Below the pieces are notes generated by a model. It did not search any database, was not told the origin of the DNA, and saw only the letters and a list, made by a program, of their open reading frames with translations. DNA of 60,542 bases from Prolixibacteraceae bacterium (GTDB taxonomy: Bacteria > Bacteroidota > Bacteroidia > Bacteroidales > Prolixibacteraceae): NCBI GenBank assembly GCA_028282705.1, contig JANQHI010000011.1, forward strand, positions 1-60,542. The letters run 5' to 3'. A program made the translations under genes and the position numbers. Positions 10,358-18,908 of the stretch are shown piece after piece; positions within the stretch are counted from its first letter, which is position 1; each line of letters begins with the position of its first letter.

Positions 10358-11361
10358 TACCAGTACATTTTAAAAGGTTTATATTCTTCGATACCCAAAA
10401 TATGCTTTACAAGTTTGTAGCATTCCAACTTCACAAGGTGTTTGTAACTTACGCTCCTATTAAGGCTCCTATGCTTTAGGGTTTCGGAAAGGCGTGCCTC
10501 CCAGGCCTGCACAAATTTTTTTTTCCCTTTAGGTTTCAGCAGCACTGCATTTAGGTTTGGCTCAAAATCGTTTGGCTGGATCTCTCGTTTGTTGATGACT
10601 TTAAAAATCACACGGTCAACCAATATGGGTTTAAAGATTTCAGCAATATCAAGCGAAAGCGAAAAGCGCCGTTCTCCGGGTTGGTGCAAAAAAGGAATAA
10701 GTGGGTTAAGCTGTGTTTGGTGGATAGACCTGAGGCACTGGCTATAGCACATCATGTTCCCAAATGATATAAGGGCATTCACTTCGTTTTGCGGGGGACG
10801 GTAAGAGCGCCCTGCCATCTCAAAATTATTAAGGATAAGGCTAAATGCCTCATAATAGTTTTTACGGATATTGCCTTCTATCCCCATCAACTCATCTATT
10901 TCCACAGTGTTTCCAATATGCCCTGCAAGCCCTTCAATAATTTCAATAATATCGGAAAGGTCTTTCCCCCGTTTATCGTAATAACGTAAGTTTTTTACCA
11001 TATTGTAACTGGCTCCTTGCAATATGCGCTGAGCCAATAACAAACGTTTCTTTTTATTTTTATAAAAATCGGTTTGTGCCAGCAATACCTTACCCGACAA
11101 CAATGCTTCGCGCGGCATAAACGACCCTGTGTAGTTTTCGTAGTAGTCGAAAAAATGAAGTGGGATTTGTTGCTGCCCCAGGAAATTATATAAAGCAGAA
11201 TTGGCATCTAAGTTTCCGAAACAATATAGCTCATCAACATTTTCAACCGGAAGGTAACGCGGTTTTTCTTCATTCCCTTCTTCATCATAGGGTGTAAACT
11301 TTAATGTGTTTTCGCGGCGTTGCAGACGGCCCGGATTAAAGAGGTAATAAGTTTTCTTCAT
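10357..11361 (-). CDS. cas1: CRISPR-associated integrase Cas1
   Basis: Cas1 is the metal-dependent integrase that inserts new spacers at the leader end. The 334 residues match type I-B Cas1. The N-terminal beta domain contains YYLFNPGRLQRRENTL and QQIPLHFFDYYENYTGSFMPRE. The C-terminal helical catalytic domain contains MGIEGNIRKNYYEAF (catalytic glutamate), HQTQLNPLIPFLHQPGERRFSL (catalytic histidine region) and LDIAEIFKP (acidic residue). It overlaps cas2 by one base and follows the ATPase gene by 15 bases. All active-site segments appear intact. Confidence 0.96.
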   Translation of the reverse strand: MKKTYYLFNPGRLQRRENTLKFTPYDEEGNEEKPRYLPVENVDELYCFGNLDANSALYNFLGQQQIPLHFFDYYENYTGSFMPREALLSGKVLLAQTDFYKNKKKRLLLAQRILQGASYNMVKNLRYYDKRGKDLSDIIEIIEGLAGHIGNTVEIDELMGIEGNIRKNYYEAFSLILNNFEMAGRSYRPPQNEVNALISFGNMMCYSQCLRSIHQTQLNPLIPFLHQPGERRFSLSLDIAEIFKPILVDRVIFKVINKREIQPNDFEPNLNAVLLKPKGKKKFVQAWEARLSETLKHRSLNRSVSYKHLVKLECYKLVKHILGIEEYKPFKMYW

Positions 11362-11376
11362 GTTTGGTGTTATTTT

Positions 11377-12525
11377 TTAAATTATTGAGGGTAATGGGTT
11401 TTGGCACCAACGGCGCAAATAAAGGTCGTAAACTGCATAATAGGGTTTGCCTTCAGAATCGAAATCTTTATATACAAAACCTTTTTCAATGAGGTATTTA
11501 ATTGATTTTAAAATAGAGGCTGAACCCGGCAACCCATATTCTTTTATAAAAGCTTGCGAAGTAGGTTGCCCAACCCTATTGTGTTTGGCAATAGCCCTTA
11601 GCAATAACCATTGATTTTTGGAAAGCAACTGGCGTATGGAGTAAAAAACATCTTGTTGTTCCAGCAAAAGTAAGTTGGCTTGCATTTTCCAATCGTTTTC
11701 TTTTACTGTCTTCCCCGTGCTCATAAATACCCTGTTGCATAATTGCTGGACATAAAATGTATGAAGGTCGGTCCATGTAAGGATTTGATCGGCAATTTCG
11801 GGTGAGATATTGCGCTTATACCTGGCAAACTGCCTGGTTATAAAATTGTTGTATTCCTGCTTACCAATTTTACCCAGCTTCATCATATTTGTGCTACGGT
11901 AAAAAGGCCGCTGTGGCGAGTTGAAGAGGTCGATCATCAAATGTTGCTTGCTGCCCGAAAAAATAAATTCAATATTTTTCAAGTGTTGAAAACGTGCCCT
12001 AAGCCACCCATCTACATTGGCGTTAGGGTATTCGGTTATTTGCTGAAACTCGTCAATGGCAATAACCGTTTTGAAATCCTGCTTTTCGAGAAAGCCAAAT
12101 ATGGCTTCAATATTTTGCTCTGCACCATTGCCAGCTAAAGAGAATGAAGCTTGTGGCATCCCGATAAGCGGATCAAAATTTATGGTAGGCCTAAGGGAAA
12201 GTATAAAGTTCCATACCCTCTTGCCAAAACCTATCCGTTGCGGAAAATGCGAAATAATTGCTGTTGCAAGCGCATCTAAAAAATCATCAGTATTATTCGT
12301 ATTCATTATATCCACATAAACCGATTTAATACCTATGGGCAGTTGTGCAAACAAATGGTGTATAAGCCCCGTTTTTCCCATCCTGCGCAACGAATACAGG
12401 GTTATGGAATTGCCATTTGTAACCAAATCAAGTAATTTTTTAACTTCATTTTCCCGGCCACAGAAATACTCAGGTCCATAGTAAGTATTAATCCCAAATG
12501 GGTTTTTCGGTACTAATGCCTTCAT
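11377..12525 (-). CDS. AAA/STAND-like ATPase inserted in the cas operon
   Basis: This 382-residue protein resembles the archaeal-type ATPase family (PF01637-like), not a Cas protein. Visible are an entry motif GPEYFCGRENEVKKL, a Walker A-like SLRRMGKT (residues 45-52), Walker B VIAIDEFQ (154-161), a sensor-like IEFIFSGSKQHLM, and a C-terminal winged-helix-like region. Such proteins are widespread in Bacteroidota and of unknown role. It sits between cas4 and cas1, 15 bases before cas1, so cas1-cas2 would share its transcript. The upstream gap carries a tandem 14-base repeat, suggesting the gene brought its own control region. Involvement in adaptation or in regulating it is possible but unproven; chance insertion is the alternative. 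Confidence 0.85.
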   Translation of the reverse strand: MKALVPKNPFGINTYYGPEYFCGRENEVKKLLDLVTNGNSITLYSLRRMGKTGLIHHLFAQLPIGIKSVYVDIMNTNNTDDFLDALATAIISHFPQRIGFGKRVWNFILSLRPTINFDPLIGMPQASFSLAGNGAEQNIEAIFGFLEKQDFKTVIAIDEFQQITEYPNANVDGWLRARFQHLKNIEFIFSGSKQHLMIDLFNSPQRPFYRSTNMMKLGKIGKQEYNNFITRQFARYKRNISPEIADQILTWTDLHTFYVQQLCNRVFMSTGKTVKENDWKMQANLLLLEQQDVFYSIRQLLSKNQWLLLRAIAKHNRVGQPTSQAFIKEYGLPGSASILKSIKYLIEKGFVYKDFDSEGKPYYAVYDLYLRRWCQNPLPSII

Positions 12526-12578
12526 TTTTATTTGTTTATTAATTCATAATAAAATTACGAAGATAAATCTATATTACC

Positions 12579-12606
12579 AAAAGTAACTTACTAAAAGTAA
12601 CTTACT
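12579..12606 (-). promoter_or_regulatory. Tandem 14-base repeat upstream of the ATPase gene
   Basis: AAAAGTAACTTACT occurs twice back to back, with a third partial copy (AAAAGTAACTTACC-like, diverging) flanking it. It lies 54-81 bases before the ATPase start codon and after the cas4 stop. Position and repetition suggest an operator or promoter specific to the ATPase gene within the cas operon. Confidence 0.5.
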
Positions 12607-12640
12607 AAAAAATATATAAGGCAGTTTGCTATCCAATCGT

Positions 12641-13147
12641 TTAACTAACTTCGGTTCCATAACAAAAATCAAAGTAGGAACAGTTTTTACATCTAGGCTT
12701 GGGGATACGGTTGGGGCAAACTTCACTTTTAATAATGTTTCCAATTTCTTTTTTTGTCCCTTCAATAAACTCACGGTCGGGTTTAGCAAGAAATACCTCT
12801 TGTGTTTTCCGTAATTTGGGATATTCAAGCAAACCTGTGGCATTTATACCATTTTGCTCCAGCACGTATAAATAATATTTCACCTGCAAAATGTGTGATT
12901 CCTCTTTTTTATCCGATTTTTTTATTTCGTGTACCACATTGTCTTTCGAGTCGAAATAGTCGATTTTAATGCCCTCAATGGCAATTTCTTTAAACCTTTC
13001 GCTGCGTTGTTTGTAACTGTTTTCGTGGATAAGCTTGCCTATTTGTACAGCTTCGGAGGTTTGCTCCATGGTTATGCCATTGGCAAACAGCCAAAGTTTG
13101 CGGTGGCAAATAAGGTAATAGTTAAAATGGGTCCCGGTGATAAGCAT
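12641..13147 (-). CDS. cas4: CRISPR-associated exonuclease Cas4
   Basis: Cas4 is a RecB-like iron-sulfur nuclease that trims prespacers and selects those with a PAM. The 168 residues include the first cluster cysteine C14 (YLICHRKLW), GKLIHE, a RecB-type E-x-K (HEIKKSDK), the QVKYYLYVL helix, and the C-terminal cluster cysteines C153, C156 and C162. This is the usual size for single-domain Cas4. The gene lies between the DUF6155 and ATPase genes rather than directly before cas1, where I-B operons normally keep it. Confidence 0.95.
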   Translation of the reverse strand: MLITGTHFNYYLICHRKLWLFANGITMEQTSEAVQIGKLIHENSYKQRSERFKEIAIEGIKIDYFDSKDNVVHEIKKSDKKEESHILQVKYYLYVLEQNGINATGLLEYPKLRKTQEVFLAKPDREFIEGTKKEIGNIIKSEVCPNRIPKPRCKNCSYFDFCYGTEVS

Positions 13148-13218
13148 TTTGGTTTGATTAAGGATATTCAGGAGATTGATAAAATCAATATTTATTGATG
13201 TCTATATTTTTAAAGAGC

Positions 13219-13734
13219 TTAAGTTTTGTAATACTCGTAATAATAATCACAAAGCGTATCGTGAAATCCCCATCCGGTATTGCACGACTCCTCGGTAATT
13301 TTATAAGCCCTATCCTTAAAATTATCCAGTAATCCTTCTTTAGCTATAAAATCCAATGCTTTACAAAACATACTTTCCATGCTGGTATAAAATGATTCAT
13401 TTATGTCGCCATAGTCGTTGGTAAACCGTACACCAGTTTTAACATATAAAAACATTAAATCGGCTAATGACTCGGCAGGAATACCTAGCTTTTTTGCTTC
13501 GGTAATGGCTTTTCGGGCTACCGACAAACGTTCTTTTGGAAGTCCCCGTGTTGGATAAAACTCATCCTCAATTTGTTTTTTGTACTTTACCACTACAGCT
13601 TCCACATCGTTTTCAAAAAAAAGCTGGTGATACTCCTGTACCGGCTTGTATTTTTTGCCTAGTTCAACAATGTGTTTTAATAGCTCTTCTTTTGTGAGGG
13701 AGGTTATGTGTTTCTTTAATCCTTTTGTTGGCAT
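13219..13734 (-). CDS. DUF6155 family protein inside the cas operon
   Basis: The all-helical protein of about 171 residues has the hallmarks I associate with DUF6155: N-terminal LKKHITSLTKEELLKHI, the central YPTRGLPKERLSVARKAITEAKKL, then LADLMFLYVKTGVRFTNDYGDI and a C-terminal GWGFHDTL. The family is of unknown function. I prefer the ATG at 13734; an in-frame GTG at 13773 directly follows the cas3 stop and would add 13 residues with no family match. It lies between cas3 and cas4. No catalytic motif is visible. It could be a passenger, or an accessory or regulatory factor. Confidence 0.8.
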   Translation of the reverse strand: MPTKGLKKHITSLTKEELLKHIVELGKKYKPVQEYHQLFFENDVEAVVVKYKKQIEDEFYPTRGLPKERLSVARKAITEAKKLGIPAESLADLMFLYVKTGVRFTNDYGDINESFYTSMESMFCKALDFIAKEGLLDNFKDRAYKITEESCNTGWGFHDTLCDYYYEYYKT

Positions 13735-13773
13735 GTTGTTTTTGGTTTTGCGGTTTTGTTGAAAATCTAACAC

Positions 13774-16422
13774 TTACAATATTATAGCATTTTCAACCTT
13801 TTCAAAGTTAAATCCTTCTTCAATTTTATAACAATTTTCGAAATGAGACAGATATAGATATCCATACTTGCCTCTTTCCTCATCAAAATTCCCACTAAGT
13901 TTATCTTTTACCATTGGATAAACAGAAATGGTAAATTGATTCATTAATCCTGTTAGTTTCTTCAAATCAATTTGTTTTTGATTAAAATCTAAATCATCAT
14001 TTTCAATTATTGAAATATACCTATCAAATAGTTTCTCTCCTGAAAGTTTATTTTCATTTGTAATGATTTTCATTTTTAGAAGTTCTTCAATGCTGTAACC
14101 TTCAGGGATTTCAATCTCAATTGGTATAAAAACGGATTCACTTCCATGGTCTTCAATTAATTTGAAATTATTATGAATCGAATTAAAGTCGAAACGTTTA
14201 AAGTTGTCCAGATAATTATCAAGTTTCATTGCATCTGTCCAGTCTTTCTTTTTTGCATCCTCAAAAACTTTATTGTAAAGGATATCAAATTCTTTGTTTA
14301 GCAAAATGTCTTTGAAACCATTATAAACTGTTTTATCACTTTGCTGCTTTTTATAGCGTTTGTCTTTACCGTAAATTGTTGAGGTACGGTCGCAATCGAA
14401 AAGAAATACTTTGCAGCCTTTTTTTGATGCATTCCGGTTCACTCTTCCTGCTAATTGTTCGTCGCTATCCAGTAACGAACGGTCTTTAAATCCCAAATCC
14501 ATATCAATATCAACACCTGCCTCAACTACTTGTGTCGAAACTAAAATCATTTTGTGATATTTTTGTTCCTTTAGTTCTTTTATTACCTTTTTTCGACGAG
14601 ACTCAAGTATATCACCCGAAAGGATGTATAATTGATAATTGGAAAAGTGTTCGTTTTCGTTTAAAAGCCTGAAGAAATGTGAAGCTGTGTTTTTGGTAAT
14701 AAATTCAATTAAGACTTTTGAATAGCCGTTCTTATTATAGAAGTTTTCAGCTTTGTTTAATAGGAAAGAACTTAAATCCAATAAAAAATCTTCTTTGTTT
14801 TCTTTCGTAGGTTTTGAAATATCAAGTAATGAGAAATCAAATTCAATACGTCCGGCAAAATTAGGGTTGGAAAAATATTGTTTTTTGTTTGGTGTGAGGT
14901 TTATAAATTTTCCTTTTGCCGTCTCACTCAGTGCATCAATTTTTGGTAATGTAGCCGACATTATTATGAATCTCATGTTAAACGGTTTGGCAAAATTCTC
15001 AATAAAAAATAAAATTTTATCCCAGTGGTTTGGGTTATAAGTCTGCAATTCATCGATTACCACAATTGAGTTTGCCAGACGATGCAATAAATAATTTGTT
15101 TCTTTTTTATTGCCTTTTAATACATCGAAAAAGCGGACATGAGAAGTAACACAAAATGGATAATTTACGAACAGGTTATCAAGGTAAATCCTCTTTTCAT
15201 TTCCATATTTCCCATCCTGAGTTTCTTCCTGCTCATGAAATCCAGCTTTTGAATGTAATTGAATCATTTCATTATTTGTTAATCCAATTGTATCTTTTAT
15301 TCCCTGAAATGTTTGTGTTATCAGGGTTGTAAACGGAAATACATAAAAAACTTTATTTAAACTTTTATCTGTTTGCAATAATTCAGAAATACATGCCAGC
15401 GAAAGGTTTGTTTTTCCTGCTCCGGTTGGGGCTTCAATGTAATACCATGGATTATCCGGATTTTTCCGTAGTATAAAAATAACTTCGGCGTTTAACTTCT
15501 GGCGTAATAAGTTAAGGTTTGCTTTACTTTGTTCTTGAAGTTCAGAAAATGGTCTTTCCAAATAACTTTCAAAATTGGCAAATAGGTCTTTATTGTAGTC
15601 TTTTTCTGATTTGAAATTCGAGATTATTTTTTCTTTCAAGTCAGAAGTTAGAATTCCGAAATCATCAACCACCATATCAGCCATGTATTCGTTGGTAGCA
15701 TAATAATCGCAGGCGGTTAACAGTGAGTAGGAGAGTTTTAAAAGAGCAAAAAGAGGGAATGTATTTTTATTTTGAATCTTATTTATTAATCCGCTTTTTA
15801 ACTCGGGGAAATTAATAGCAACCTGCTTAGGCAATCTAATATTATATTCTTTCAGAAAAGTAAAAAGATCTTCACATACTTCTTTGGTTAAAGTTAATTC
15901 TTTATCAATTGATGAAGCATGATGTTTAACAATTGGAAATGAAAATAAATAGCAGATTCCCAGTAGTTCTTCTTTTTCCTGTTTTCCGAGTGATTGTTTC
16001 TTGCTAATTTGTTCGACAAAAAAGAATAAAAAAACAAATGCACTTAAAACTGAATGCTGGCTTCCAATTAACAGTTTTTTTCTGGGGAAACTGATATTTT
16101 TCATTTTATCAATTTGAAAGTTTGGGTTTATCTTACCCAAATCGTGATATGCAATGGACGCAACAAACATCAATTTTATATCCTCTGCGATTTCAACGTT
16201 TTCGGAAACAGCTTCAATTAAATTGTCGATTATAATATCAATATTTTGCTGATCAATAATTTGTTTTGCATAGTGCAATACCAAATCAACGTGTTCCTGT
16301 AGGGTTTCCTTGTCCTTTATCCCATCGATATGAGCCAAATACTTATCAGATTCATATATTAAGCTTTTAAATGGGATTAGTTTTTTATCAACTATATCAG
16401 AAAAGCTGGATAACTTCATCAT
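13774..16422 (-). CDS. cas3: CRISPR-associated nuclease-helicase Cas3 (HD + DEAD-like)
   Basis: Cas3 is recruited by Cascade to nick and unwind target DNA. At 882 residues it has an N-terminal HD nuclease domain (first histidines near residues 44-50, AYHDLGK at 91-97, KHHAS at 166-170), Walker A APTGAGKT (331-338) and a DExH-like box VVIDELQ (454-460). Motif III MSATLP, motif V-like STQVVEAGVDIDMDLGF and motif VI QLAGRVNRN follow, and then a C-terminal domain. All expected motifs are present, so the enzyme appears intact. The start overlaps the end of cas5 by 26 bases, indicating coupled translation. Confidence 0.96.
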   Translation of the reverse strand: MMKLSSFSDIVDKKLIPFKSLIYESDKYLAHIDGIKDKETLQEHVDLVLHYAKQIIDQQNIDIIIDNLIEAVSENVEIAEDIKLMFVASIAYHDLGKINPNFQIDKMKNISFPRKKLLIGSQHSVLSAFVFLFFFVEQISKKQSLGKQEKEELLGICYLFSFPIVKHHASSIDKELTLTKEVCEDLFTFLKEYNIRLPKQVAINFPELKSGLINKIQNKNTFPLFALLKLSYSLLTACDYYATNEYMADMVVDDFGILTSDLKEKIISNFKSEKDYNKDLFANFESYLERPFSELQEQSKANLNLLRQKLNAEVIFILRKNPDNPWYYIEAPTGAGKTNLSLACISELLQTDKSLNKVFYVFPFTTLITQTFQGIKDTIGLTNNEMIQLHSKAGFHEQEETQDGKYGNEKRIYLDNLFVNYPFCVTSHVRFFDVLKGNKKETNYLLHRLANSIVVIDELQTYNPNHWDKILFFIENFAKPFNMRFIIMSATLPKIDALSETAKGKFINLTPNKKQYFSNPNFAGRIEFDFSLLDISKPTKENKEDFLLDLSSFLLNKAENFYNKNGYSKVLIEFITKNTASHFFRLLNENEHFSNYQLYILSGDILESRRKKVIKELKEQKYHKMILVSTQVVEAGVDIDMDLGFKDRSLLDSDEQLAGRVNRNASKKGCKVFLFDCDRTSTIYGKDKRYKKQQSDKTVYNGFKDILLNKEFDILYNKVFEDAKKKDWTDAMKLDNYLDNFKRFDFNSIHNNFKLIEDHGSESVFIPIEIEIPEGYSIEELLKMKIITNENKLSGEKLFDRYISIIENDDLDFNQKQIDLKKLTGLMNQFTISVYPMVKDKLSGNFDEERGKYGYLYLSHFENCYKIEEGFNFEKVENAIIL

Positions 16423-17209
16423 TTTCTGTTGTTAGTTTTATAAACCTGAATTCAGTATCCTGCCTGAACTTTAAATCCCAATCGGTAAAAGCAAAGCTTC
16501 TGTATTCATATTGAAATAATGGTGCACCTAAATATGCAACCGGTAAGTTTTCAAAATAGCTAAAAGAATTTCCTTCTTTTCCGGTAAAAAGAACATCGAA
16601 CAGGTTGTCTTCTTCTTTGCTATCTTTTACAGGTATTGATTTTACAAACAACGAACTTATTTTAAAAACACCCTCTGGATTAAAATCAGAGAATCCCACT
16701 TCCTTTGTATTTTCCCACCAAAGCGAACAATCGTTTTTTCCCAGATATGGAATAAATTGAGCCTGATATGATAATAATTTTTGAATTAGTTTTTGCTGTT
16801 CTTCAATCTCTTCATCCAGTAAAACAAAACAACGAAATGCAGGGTTAATAAGCGTTTGTTCGGCAACCATCAGGTTTCCGCCGGTTTCTTCACTGGCTAA
16901 GCCAGTGGTGTTATTATATTTAATAATGGTCTTTGTAAAATTCCCATTTTCGTGATAGCTTTTTTCGAGTTTTTTATCTTTTGGTAAAGGCATTATTCCA
17001 ACCTGGATATCTTTTAACTTTTCGTAGTATTCTGGTAACTCACCGTTTTTCTGAAAGCCCTTCAACCCAGCAATGGCACCAAGGATTCCAAGCAATGCAG
17101 GTTTATGCAGCATATTAAAAGTAAGGTAAACAGGCTCATTCGTATCAGGCTTTTTCAGCATCCCGAAATCTGCTTTTATATCAAAAGAAATTAATTTCTC
17201 CATTCTCAA
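16397..17209 (-). CDS. cas5: Type I-B Cascade subunit Cas5
   Basis: Cas5 is the RAMP-fold subunit that holds the 5' handle of the crRNA in Cascade. The 270-residue protein shows the N-terminal RAMP strand LISFDIKADFGMLKKPDT followed by FNMLHKPALLGILGAIAGLKGF, the glycine-rich segment characteristic of I-B Cas5, and a C-terminal half rich in beta strands. A start at the third residue (17203) is equally plausible. It overlaps cas3 and follows the transposase gene after a 106-base gap holding a palindromic unit, so its normal proximity to cas7 has been broken. Confidence 0.93.
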   Translation of the reverse strand: MRMEKLISFDIKADFGMLKKPDTNEPVYLTFNMLHKPALLGILGAIAGLKGFQKNGELPEYYEKLKDIQVGIMPLPKDKKLEKSYHENGNFTKTIIKYNNTTGLASEETGGNLMVAEQTLINPAFRCFVLLDEEIEEQQKLIQKLLSYQAQFIPYLGKNDCSLWWENTKEVGFSDFNPEGVFKISSLFVKSIPVKDSKEEDNLFDVLFTGKEGNSFSYFENLPVAYLGAPLFQYEYRSFAFTDWDLKFRQDTEFRFIKLTTENDEVIQLF

Positions 17210-17243
17210 ATCAATTTATAATGGTTTAAAGTTTTATCAGTAA

Positions 17244-17308
17244 GTTCCGTCAGGAACGTAAATATGGTAGAAAATCAAATACACATAAGATTAAAGCTCC
17301 GTAGGAGC
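17244..17308 (-). repeat. REP-like palindromic unit a (inverted copy)
   Basis: Two small hairpins (GTTCC/GGAAC at 17244-17257, GCTCC/GGAGC at 17296-17308) flank a TATGGTAG core at 17263-17270. Read on the minus strand this has the same order, spacing and CTACCATA core as units b and c. It lies just 3' of the transposase gene. Confidence 0.75.
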
Positions 17309-17315
17309 GACACAT

Positions 17316-17777
17316 TTAATCATAAAATTCAAAAACATAATTGTCCTCAAAAGCAATTTCAAATTTTTGGAGTAGTCCAAGATATTCCTCCCTAAATGTT
17401 TTTCCGGCATGATGCTTTTCTTGTTCCATAATGTATTTTATTACATTATCTCTTTGCGAACGGGAATAAGAAAATGCACCATAACCTGCCTGCCAAGAGA
17501 AACGACCTAAAACAAATTTATTTTGATTTATCCATTTCGAGGAACTTGCTTTTATTTCCCTTAACATATCTGAAACTGAATTAACAGGATTAAGCTCAAA
17601 AAAGGCATGAACGTGGTCTTTATATCCGTTAACTGCAAGTGAATAATTATTTTTATTGTTGATTATTCCAGCTATGTATTCGTTCAATCTATCTTTAAAA
17701 TTCCGGGTAATTATATTTCCCCTTCCTTTCACTGAAAATACTGCATGGATATTAATTTGAGTGTAGGTATTTGCCAT
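17316..17777 (-). CDS. REP-associated tyrosine transposase (IS200/TnpA-like)
   Basis: This 153-residue Y1 HUH transposase is of the type that mobilises or propagates REP palindromes (RAYT). The HUH motif is HVH at residues 55-57 (GYKDHVHAFFEL), and the catalytic tyrosine is Y115 in NVIKYIMEQEKHH. The SVKGRGNIITRNFKDRLNEY start and the WQAGYGAFSYS segment are typical. The gene is complete and flanked on both sides by inverted palindromic units (17244-17308 and 17793-17857), giving the structure called a REPtron. It sits in the same orientation as the cas genes, between cas7 and cas5, and appears not to have disrupted either. Confidence 0.93.
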   Translation of the reverse strand: MANTYTQINIHAVFSVKGRGNIITRNFKDRLNEYIAGIINNKNNYSLAVNGYKDHVHAFFELNPVNSVSDMLREIKASSSKWINQNKFVLGRFSWQAGYGAFSYSRSQRDNVIKYIMEQEKHHAGKTFREEYLGLLQKFEIAFEDNYVFEFYD

Positions 17778-17792
17778 TTTGAAATCTGTGTC

Positions 17793-17857
17793 GTCCCTAC
17801 AGGACTATATTATTAACTGTATATTTTTTTACTACCATACTTTCACCTCTATGAGGT
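17793..17857 (+). repeat. REP-like palindromic unit b
   Basis: Hairpin GTCC/GGAC (17793-17805), an AT-rich spacer, the core CTACCATA (17832-17839) and hairpin ACCTC/GAGGT (17845-17857). It is inverted relative to unit a, and together they flank the transposase gene. Confidence 0.75.
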
Positions 17858-17861
17858 TTGA

Positions 17862-18818
17862 TTACAAATCAATAATTTTTGCCATTTCAGGTTCGTTTTC
17901 GAGTTTCAAAGAAGCCTGGTTCCATAATATTTCAACAGAATCAATTTCGTTATTAAATTCTTCAATTTTAGTTTTTAACATGTCGCAATCCAGAACAACT
18001 TTCCCATCAGATTTTTCTTCTTTCATTTCAACAAGCTGTGTCAAATTTGGTAGAACTAATTTCGAACCTTCTTTCAGCTCAATCCAAATTAAAGCTTCGT
18101 TTTCTGATCCAGCTTTCGATGCAGAATCGTACCAGGTAACACCACAACTCATTGCTTCTTTTAGTTTGGTAATGTCGGCAGTAGTGAGGTTTTGGGCACC
18201 TTCTCCCGCCAATTTAACTACCTCATGCAAATTTTGTGGATTAACCGAAAAATGGTGCAAGTAATGCCCCTCTTGTAATTTTGATTGGCGACCAAGTGTG
18301 GTGGCTTGTTTTGACTGTTCTTCTCCATCTTCCCCTTTTTTCTTAGTTGGATTACCATACGGAGATAATATTTGTTCTGAATAAATATTGTTTTCTGACC
18401 ATATATTAATTCCATGATTAATTTGAACAGAGCCATGTATCGAGATATTTTTATCTTTTATTCCTGTCCCTTTTGGAGCGAAAGTCATACCAAAGAATCT
18501 TATATCAATAGCAGACAATAAATTTTTTGCGATAGTGTCTTTTTTTTCATCTTTAACAGCCTTATTGAACATGGATTCATAAGCCTTTTCAAGGGTCAAA
18601 GGTGCAAATTCCTTATCGAGTTTTTTAAAAACAAAGACATTCTCTTTTTCTAAGTATACATCCTTCAAATAGTTCTTTACAGCATATTTAAATGCTTTAT
18701 CGGTTGCGTATACTGTTCCATCAGGAAGTGTGCGTGGTTGTCCGCTAAAATCGGCATTGTAATTCGAGTTGATTGCTTTTACAATTGCAGCTCCGAAAAT
18801 TCTTTTATTGTATGTCAT
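17862..18818 (-). CDS. cas7: Type I-B Cascade backbone subunit Cas7 (Csh2-like)
   Basis: Cas7 polymerises along the crRNA spacer to form the Cascade backbone. The 318 residues show the Csh2/Cas7b pattern: N-terminal IFGAAIVKAINSNYNADFSG with PRTLPDGTVYATDKAFKYAVKNYL, then the DIRFFGMTFAPKGTGI segment, HGSVQINHGIN, and a C-terminal ...NLTTADITKLKEAMSCGVTWYDS. The gene is flanked by palindromic units b and c. Type I-B Cas7 proteins cleave no RNA and none of the features seen contradicts that. Confidence 0.94.
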   Translation of the reverse strand: MTYNKRIFGAAIVKAINSNYNADFSGQPRTLPDGTVYATDKAFKYAVKNYLKDVYLEKENVFVFKKLDKEFAPLTLEKAYESMFNKAVKDEKKDTIAKNLLSAIDIRFFGMTFAPKGTGIKDKNISIHGSVQINHGINIWSENNIYSEQILSPYGNPTKKKGEDGEEQSKQATTLGRQSKLQEGHYLHHFSVNPQNLHEVVKLAGEGAQNLTTADITKLKEAMSCGVTWYDSASKAGSENEALIWIELKEGSKLVLPNLTQLVEMKEEKSDGKVVLDCDMLKTKIEEFNNEIDSVEILWNQASLKLENEPEMAKIIDL

Positions 18819-18837
18819 AACGTTTATTGTATGTTTC

Positions 18838-18901
18838 GTCCCTACGGGACTTTGATTATTGTTGATTATTATTTTCTACCATACTGACGTGCCTATGGCA
18901 C
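18838..18901 (+). repeat. REP-like palindromic unit c between cas7 and cas8b
   Basis: Hairpin GTCCC/GGGAC (18838-18850), core CTACCATA (18876-18883) and hairpin GTGCC/GGCAC (18889-18901) match unit b in orientation, spacing and core. It has no transposase of its own and fills most of the 90-base cas8b-cas7 gap. Confidence 0.75.
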
Positions 18902-18908
18902 TTTCATT

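Noticed and set aside
12926-13198. 89-codon plus-strand frame antisense to cas4
   Set aside because: Antisense shadow of cas4; the cas4 frame has all four cluster cysteines and nuclease motifs.
17316-17777. Transposase as evidence that the cas operon is broken
   Set aside because: The gene lies cleanly between cas7 and cas5 and all cas genes keep their motifs; no disruption is visible.
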